Positions 6,157-8,792 of a DNA stretch of 8,792 nucleotides are shown here, piece after piece. Source of the stretch: Lysobacterales bacterium (GTDB lineage: Bacteria > Pseudomonadota > Gammaproteobacteria > Xanthomonadales > Xanthomonadaceae); NCBI GenBank assembly GCA_015655035.1, contig JAATFS010000504.1, forward strand, positions 1-8,792. Reading direction: 5' to 3'. A program made the translations under genes and the position numbers. Numbering within the stretch: position 1 is the stretch's first letter; every line of letters begins with the position of its first letter. The notes under the pieces are model-generated. The model saw nothing but the letters and a program-made list of their open reading frames with translations. It did not search any database and had not been told where the DNA came from.

Positions 6157-8058
6157 ATGAATCAACCCGTGCGTCGCAATCCTATCGCCAGCTTCTTCGT
6201 TGGCCTGTGGGATGTGATGAACTTCACCCGACGCCTGATCCTGAATCTGGTGTTCTTCGGTTTCCTGCTCCTGCTGTTGCTGTTGTTCACGGCGGTGCTT
6301 GCGCGAGGAAACGGGGTGAAGCCGCTGCATGAGCGCACCACGCTGGTGATTGCCCCGGAAGGCAAGCTGGTGGAGCAGTTCGGTGCCGATCCGGTGAGCC
6401 GTGCGCTGGCCAAGGCAGTGGGCGACAAGAGCTCGGAGGAAGTGCAGTTGCGCGATCTGCTGCGGGCGATCGAGGCCGCGCGCGAAGACAAGAAGATCGA
6501 GCGGGTGCTGCTGGATCTGAACAAGTTGCAGCCGTCAGGCTTCGCCTCGCTGCGCGAGGTGGCCACGGCATTGCAGGAGCTGCGCGCCTCGGGCAAGCAG
6601 ATAGTGGCTTTCAGCGAGAACCTGACGCAGGCCCAGTACCTGCTCGCCGCGCAGGCCAACGAGGTCTATCTGGATCCGATGGGCGGGGTGGTGCTGGAAG
6701 GCCTGGGCCGCTATCGCCAGTACTTCCGCGAGGGCTTGCAGGAAAAGCTGGGCGTGGACGTACATCTGTTCCGCGTCGGCCAGTACAAGTCCGCAGCCGA
6801 GCCATACATCCTCGACGCGGCGTCGGCCGACGCCAAGGAAGCGGACCTGTTCTGGATGAACGATGTGTGGCAGCGCTACCTGGGCGACATCGCCCAGGCG
6901 CGCAAGCTGACCGCGCAGCAGATCGCCGCAGGTATCGACACGATGCCGGAGGGGATCGCCGCTGCCGGTGGCGACCTGGCCAAGTTCGCGTTGCAGCAGA
7001 AGCTGGTGGACGGCCTGAAGACCCGCGAGCAGGTCGATCAGCTGCTGACCGCGCGTGGCGTGGCGGACCGCGATGCCGACAACGGTTTTCGCAACGTCGA
7101 CTTCGACACCTACCTGGCCCAACTGGATACGCGTCATTCGCCGATGGATTCGCGTCCGCAGGTGGCCGTGGTGGTGGCTGCCGGCGAGATCAGCGGCGGG
7201 GAACAGCCGGCCGGCAGCATCGGCGGCGAGTCGACCGCTGCGCTGCTGCGCGAGGCGCGCGACGACAAGGACATCAAGGCAGTGGTGCTGCGGGTGAATT
7301 CACCCGGTGGCGAGGTGTTTGCCTCCGAACAGATCCGTCGCGAAGTGGTCGAGCTGAAGGCCGCTGGCAAGCCGGTGGTGGTGTCGATGGGCGACCTGGC
7401 TGCATCCGGCGGTTACTGGATCAGCATGAATGCCGATCGCATCTACGCCGATCCGTCCACGATCAGCGGTTCGATCGGCATTTTCGGCATGATCCCCAAC
7501 GTCACCCGCACGCTGGACAAGCTTGGCGTGCACACCGACGGTGTGGGGACCACGCGTTTCGCCGGTGCCTTCGATATCTCGCGGCCGTTGGATCCGGCGG
7601 TCGGGCAGGTGATCCAGTCGGTGATCAACAAGGGCTATGCGGACTTCACCGGCAAGGTCGCGCAGGCGCGCCACCAGTCGGTCGAGGCGATCGACCAGGT
7701 CGCACGTGGCCGCGTCTGGAGTGGTGCGCAGGCCAAGGAGCGCGGGCTGGTGGATGCGTTCGGCGGTACCCGCGAGGCGGTGGCCGATGCGGCGGCTCGT
7801 GCCAAGCTGACCAAGGGCAAGTTCCGTGTGCGCTATGTCGAGAAGGCGGCCACGCCGTTCGCACAGTTCATGAACGGCTTCGCCACCAGCCGCATCGGTG
7901 CGTGGGCGCTCGGCGATGCCGGCATGGCGCGGTTGCTGCTGGCGCGCACGTTGCCGGAAATGGATACGCAGTTGCGCTTCGTCGAGGACGCGGTGCGCGA
8001 GGGCAAGGCTGGCGGCACGCCGGTGAAGTCGCTGGCGTATTGCTTCTGCGGGTTCTGA
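6157..8058 (+). CDS. sppA: Signal peptide peptidase SppA, long (67-kDa) type
   Basis: A membrane-bound serine protease that degrades signal peptides left in the membrane after preprotein cleavage. It has 633 residues (E. coli SppA has 618), so it is the two-domain type. One N-terminal membrane anchor lies at about residues 27-49 (NFTRRLILNLVFFGF then a leucine run), and the bulk is periplasmic. The N-terminal repeat carries the general-base lysine, Lys211, in RVGQYKSAAEPY. The C-terminal repeat carries the nucleophile, Ser417, in GDLAASGGYWIS, followed by STISGSIGIFG. This split Ser/Lys dyad is the hallmark of the long form (Lys209 and Ser409 in E. coli). No truncation is seen. It lies 79 bp after norM in the same direction and may share its transcript. 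Its 3' end is overlapped on the other strand by the extended lipoprotein frame. The identification is secure. Confidence 0.97.
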   Translation: MNQPVRRNPIASFFVGLWDVMNFTRRLILNLVFFGFLLLLLLLFTAVLARGNGVKPLHERTTLVIAPEGKLVEQFGADPVSRALAKAVGDKSSEEVQLRDLLRAIEAAREDKKIERVLLDLNKLQPSGFASLREVATALQELRASGKQIVAFSENLTQAQYLLAAQANEVYLDPMGGVVLEGLGRYRQYFREGLQEKLGVDVHLFRVGQYKSAAEPYILDAASADAKEADLFWMNDVWQRYLGDIAQARKLTAQQIAAGIDTMPEGIAAAGGDLAKFALQQKLVDGLKTREQVDQLLTARGVADRDADNGFRNVDFDTYLAQLDTRHSPMDSRPQVAVVVAAGEISGGEQPAGSIGGESTAALLREARDDKDIKAVVLRVNSPGGEVFASEQIRREVVELKAAGKPVVVSMGDLAASGGYWISMNADRIYADPSTISGSIGIFGMIPNVTRTLDKLGVHTDGVGTTRFAGAFDISRPLDPAVGQVIQSVINKGYADFTGKVAQARHQSVEAIDQVARGRVWSGAQAKERGLVDAFGGTREAVADAAARAKLTKGKFRVRYVEKAATPFAQFMNGFATSRIGAWALGDAGMARLLLARTLPEMDTQLRFVEDAVREGKAGGTPVKSLAYCFCGF

Positions 8059-8264
8059 GCAGAAGGCGCGGCGTCGACCGGCCTCCGGGGAGCAGGGACT
8101 TCAGTCCCTATGCATCCCGGCAAGGCCGGTCGGGACTGGAGCCCTTCCCACATGGCCTGGGCCCGTGGTTCGGGTGGGCGGTCGGTGGATGGCGGTTGCG
8201 GACGCTTGCAGGCAACCAGCGGCATCGTCAGTAACAGCATTCCCAGTGGCAACGTGCGTTTCAT
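7833..8264 (-). CDS. Small lipoprotein, frame extended through a REP-like element
   Basis: The ATG at 8264 is preceded on the minus strand by GAGG, about nine bases upstream. The product begins MKRTLPLGMLLLTMPLVAC: a short basic start, a hydrophobic core and the lipobox LVAC with Cys19 as the lipidated residue. It continues KRPQPPSTDRPPEP, a short proline-rich linker. This is a convincing lipoprotein signal, probably for a very small envelope lipoprotein of unknown function. From residue 38 (Met at 8153) the frame is the translation of the palindromic repeat at 8087-8152. It then runs antisense through the last 226 bp of sppA to a stop at 7833, for 143 codons in all. Only the first 36 or so residues look like an evolved protein; the rest probably reflects loss of the original stop when the repeat arrived. 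The start is fairly sure. The 3' end as a functional coding region is doubtful. Confidence 0.5.
   Translation of the reverse strand: MKRTLPLGMLLLTMPLVACKRPQPPSTDRPPEPRAQAMWEGLQSRPALPGCIGTEVPAPRRPVDAAPSAQNPQKQYASDFTGVPPALPSRTASSTKRNCVSISGNVRASSNRAMPASPSAHAPMRLVAKPFMNCANGVAAFST
8087..8152. repeat. REP-like palindromic repeat element
   Basis: The left arm contains AGGGACT (8094-8100), a two-base loop and AGTCCCT (8103-8109). The middle contains CCGGC (8117-8121), a three-base loop and GCCGG (8125-8129). The right arm, GGGACTGGAGCCC, ends in TTCCCACA (8145-8152). Read inward from each end, the arms resemble each other: GGGAGCAGGGACTTCAGTCCC on one strand, split, and TGTGGGAAGGGCTCCAGTCCC on the other. 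This matches the GTGGGAG/GGCTTCAG-type palindromes scattered between genes in Xanthomonas and Pseudomonas genomes, usually in inverted pairs. It sits between the converging sppA and lipoprotein genes and may stabilise or end their transcripts. Confidence 0.65.
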
Positions 8265-8268
8265 CGGA

Positions 8269-8296
8269 ATGACCTCGCTCGTGGGGACGTTATCCT
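8269..8296 (+). promoter_or_regulatory. Candidate promoter of the SDR gene
   Basis: ATGACC (8269-8274) and TATCCT (8291-8296) are separated by 16 bp and lie 43 bp ahead of the SDR start. Each is a four-of-six or better match to the -35 and -10 consensus. The 75-bp gap between the divergent lipoprotein and SDR genes leaves little room for other sites. The call is by eye only. Confidence 0.3.
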
Positions 8297-8339
8297 ACGC
8301 CTGCGCGCGGATGGTCGCGCAAACGCACAGGAGAACGAC

Positions 8340-8792
8340 GTGACACAGCACCGCTGGCGGCTGGATGGACAGACGGCCTTGATCACTGGCGCCAGTGCTG
8401 GTATCGGCCTGGCCATTGCGCGGGAACTGTTGGGCTTCGGCGCCGACCTGATGATGGTGGCGCGCGATGCCGATGCGCTGGAGCAGGCACGCGACGAACT
8501 GGCCGAGGAATTCCCCGAGCGCGAACTGCATGGCCTGGCGGCGGACGTGTCCGACGACGAGGAACGGCGCGCGATCCTGGATTGGGTGGAGGATCATGCC
8601 GACGGCCTGCATCTGCTGGTCAACAACGCCGGTGGCAATGTCACTCGCGCTGCGATCGACTACACCGAGGACGAGTGGCGCGGGGTATTCGAGACCAACC
8701 TGTTCTCGGCGTTCGAGTTGTCGCGCTATGCGCATCCGCTGCTGACGCGGCATGCGAGCTCGGCGATCGTCAACGTCGGCAGCGTTTCCGGC
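8340..8792 (+). CDS. Short-chain dehydrogenase/reductase, tropinone-reductase-like (partial)
   Basis: The frame starts at a GTG at 8340 with a perfect AGGAG at 8329-8333, six bases upstream, and stays open to the window edge, giving the first 151 residues of a classical SDR (usual length about 250-260). The Rossmann cofactor motif TGASAGIG is at 16-23, NNAG at 95-98, the structural Asn at 120 (TNLF), and the catalytic Ser148 in GSVSG. The catalytic Tyr and Lys lie beyond the window. Arg42 at the end of the second strand (MMVARD) suggests NADP(H) rather than NAD(H). The opening WRLDGQTALITGAS and the NNAGGNVTRAAIDYTEDEW segment are typical of bacterial proteins annotated as tropinone-reductase-like; the true substrate cannot be read from sequence. 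It is divergent from the small lipoprotein gene. Confidence 0.92.
   Translation, partial: MTQHRWRLDGQTALITGASAGIGLAIARELLGFGADLMMVARDADALEQARDELAEEFPERELHGLAADVSDDEERRAILDWVEDHADGLHLLVNNAGGNVTRAAIDYTEDEWRGVFETNLFSAFELSRYAHPLLTRHASSAIVNVGSVSG

Noticed and set aside
6867..8234. 455-codon alternative-frame ORF over sppA
   Set aside because: It is a Gly/Arg-rich shadow in another frame of an intact sppA, with no domain.

Overview
The window looks like chromosomal core sequence from a member of the Xanthomonadaceae (Xanthomonas or a close relative). It is GC-rich, with strong G/C preference at third codon positions. The protein types and a REP-like palindromic repeat near the right end also fit that family. 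This assignment comes from recognising the proteins, not from a database search.

Layout, left to right. Positions 1-172 hold the 3' end of a plus-strand gene whose product ends in a LOTUS/OST-HTH-type domain, probably an NYN-domain RNA-binding protein. It converges on priA (minus strand, 225-2417), the primosomal helicase that restarts stalled replication forks. A 488-bp gap follows (2418-2905). Part of it is AT-rich, and it carries two perfect consensus DnaA boxes in inverted orientation. A plus-strand pair of overlapping genes comes next: a membrane-anchored sigma-70-like protein (2906-3937) and a secreted DUF3106-type protein (3924-4502). Then come a NorM-type MATE multidrug exporter (about 4719-6077) and the signal peptide peptidase SppA (6157-8058). 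A tiny minus-strand lipoprotein gene starts at 8264 and reads into a REP-like palindromic element. Divergent from it, a short-chain dehydrogenase of the tropinone-reductase-like group starts at a GTG at 8340 and runs off the right edge.

How the genes relate. priA, norM, sppA and the SDR look like independent housekeeping genes. The one clear functional unit is the 2906-4502 pair, which overlaps by 14 bp. My main hypothesis is that the first protein fuses an ECF-sigma-like N-terminus to a DUF3619-like membrane segment. Beta-proteobacteria, as I recall, encode these as separate neighbouring genes next to DUF3106. The result would be a sigma-like factor tethered to the inner membrane and partnered with an exported protein of unknown function.

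Other points worth a second look are the DnaA-box palindrome beside priA, a 12-bp tandem repeat inside the DUF3106 signal-peptide coding region, the REP-like element fused into the lipoprotein frame, and a possible leaderless start for priA. I saw no CRISPR array, tRNA, rRNA, insertion sequence or phage gene.
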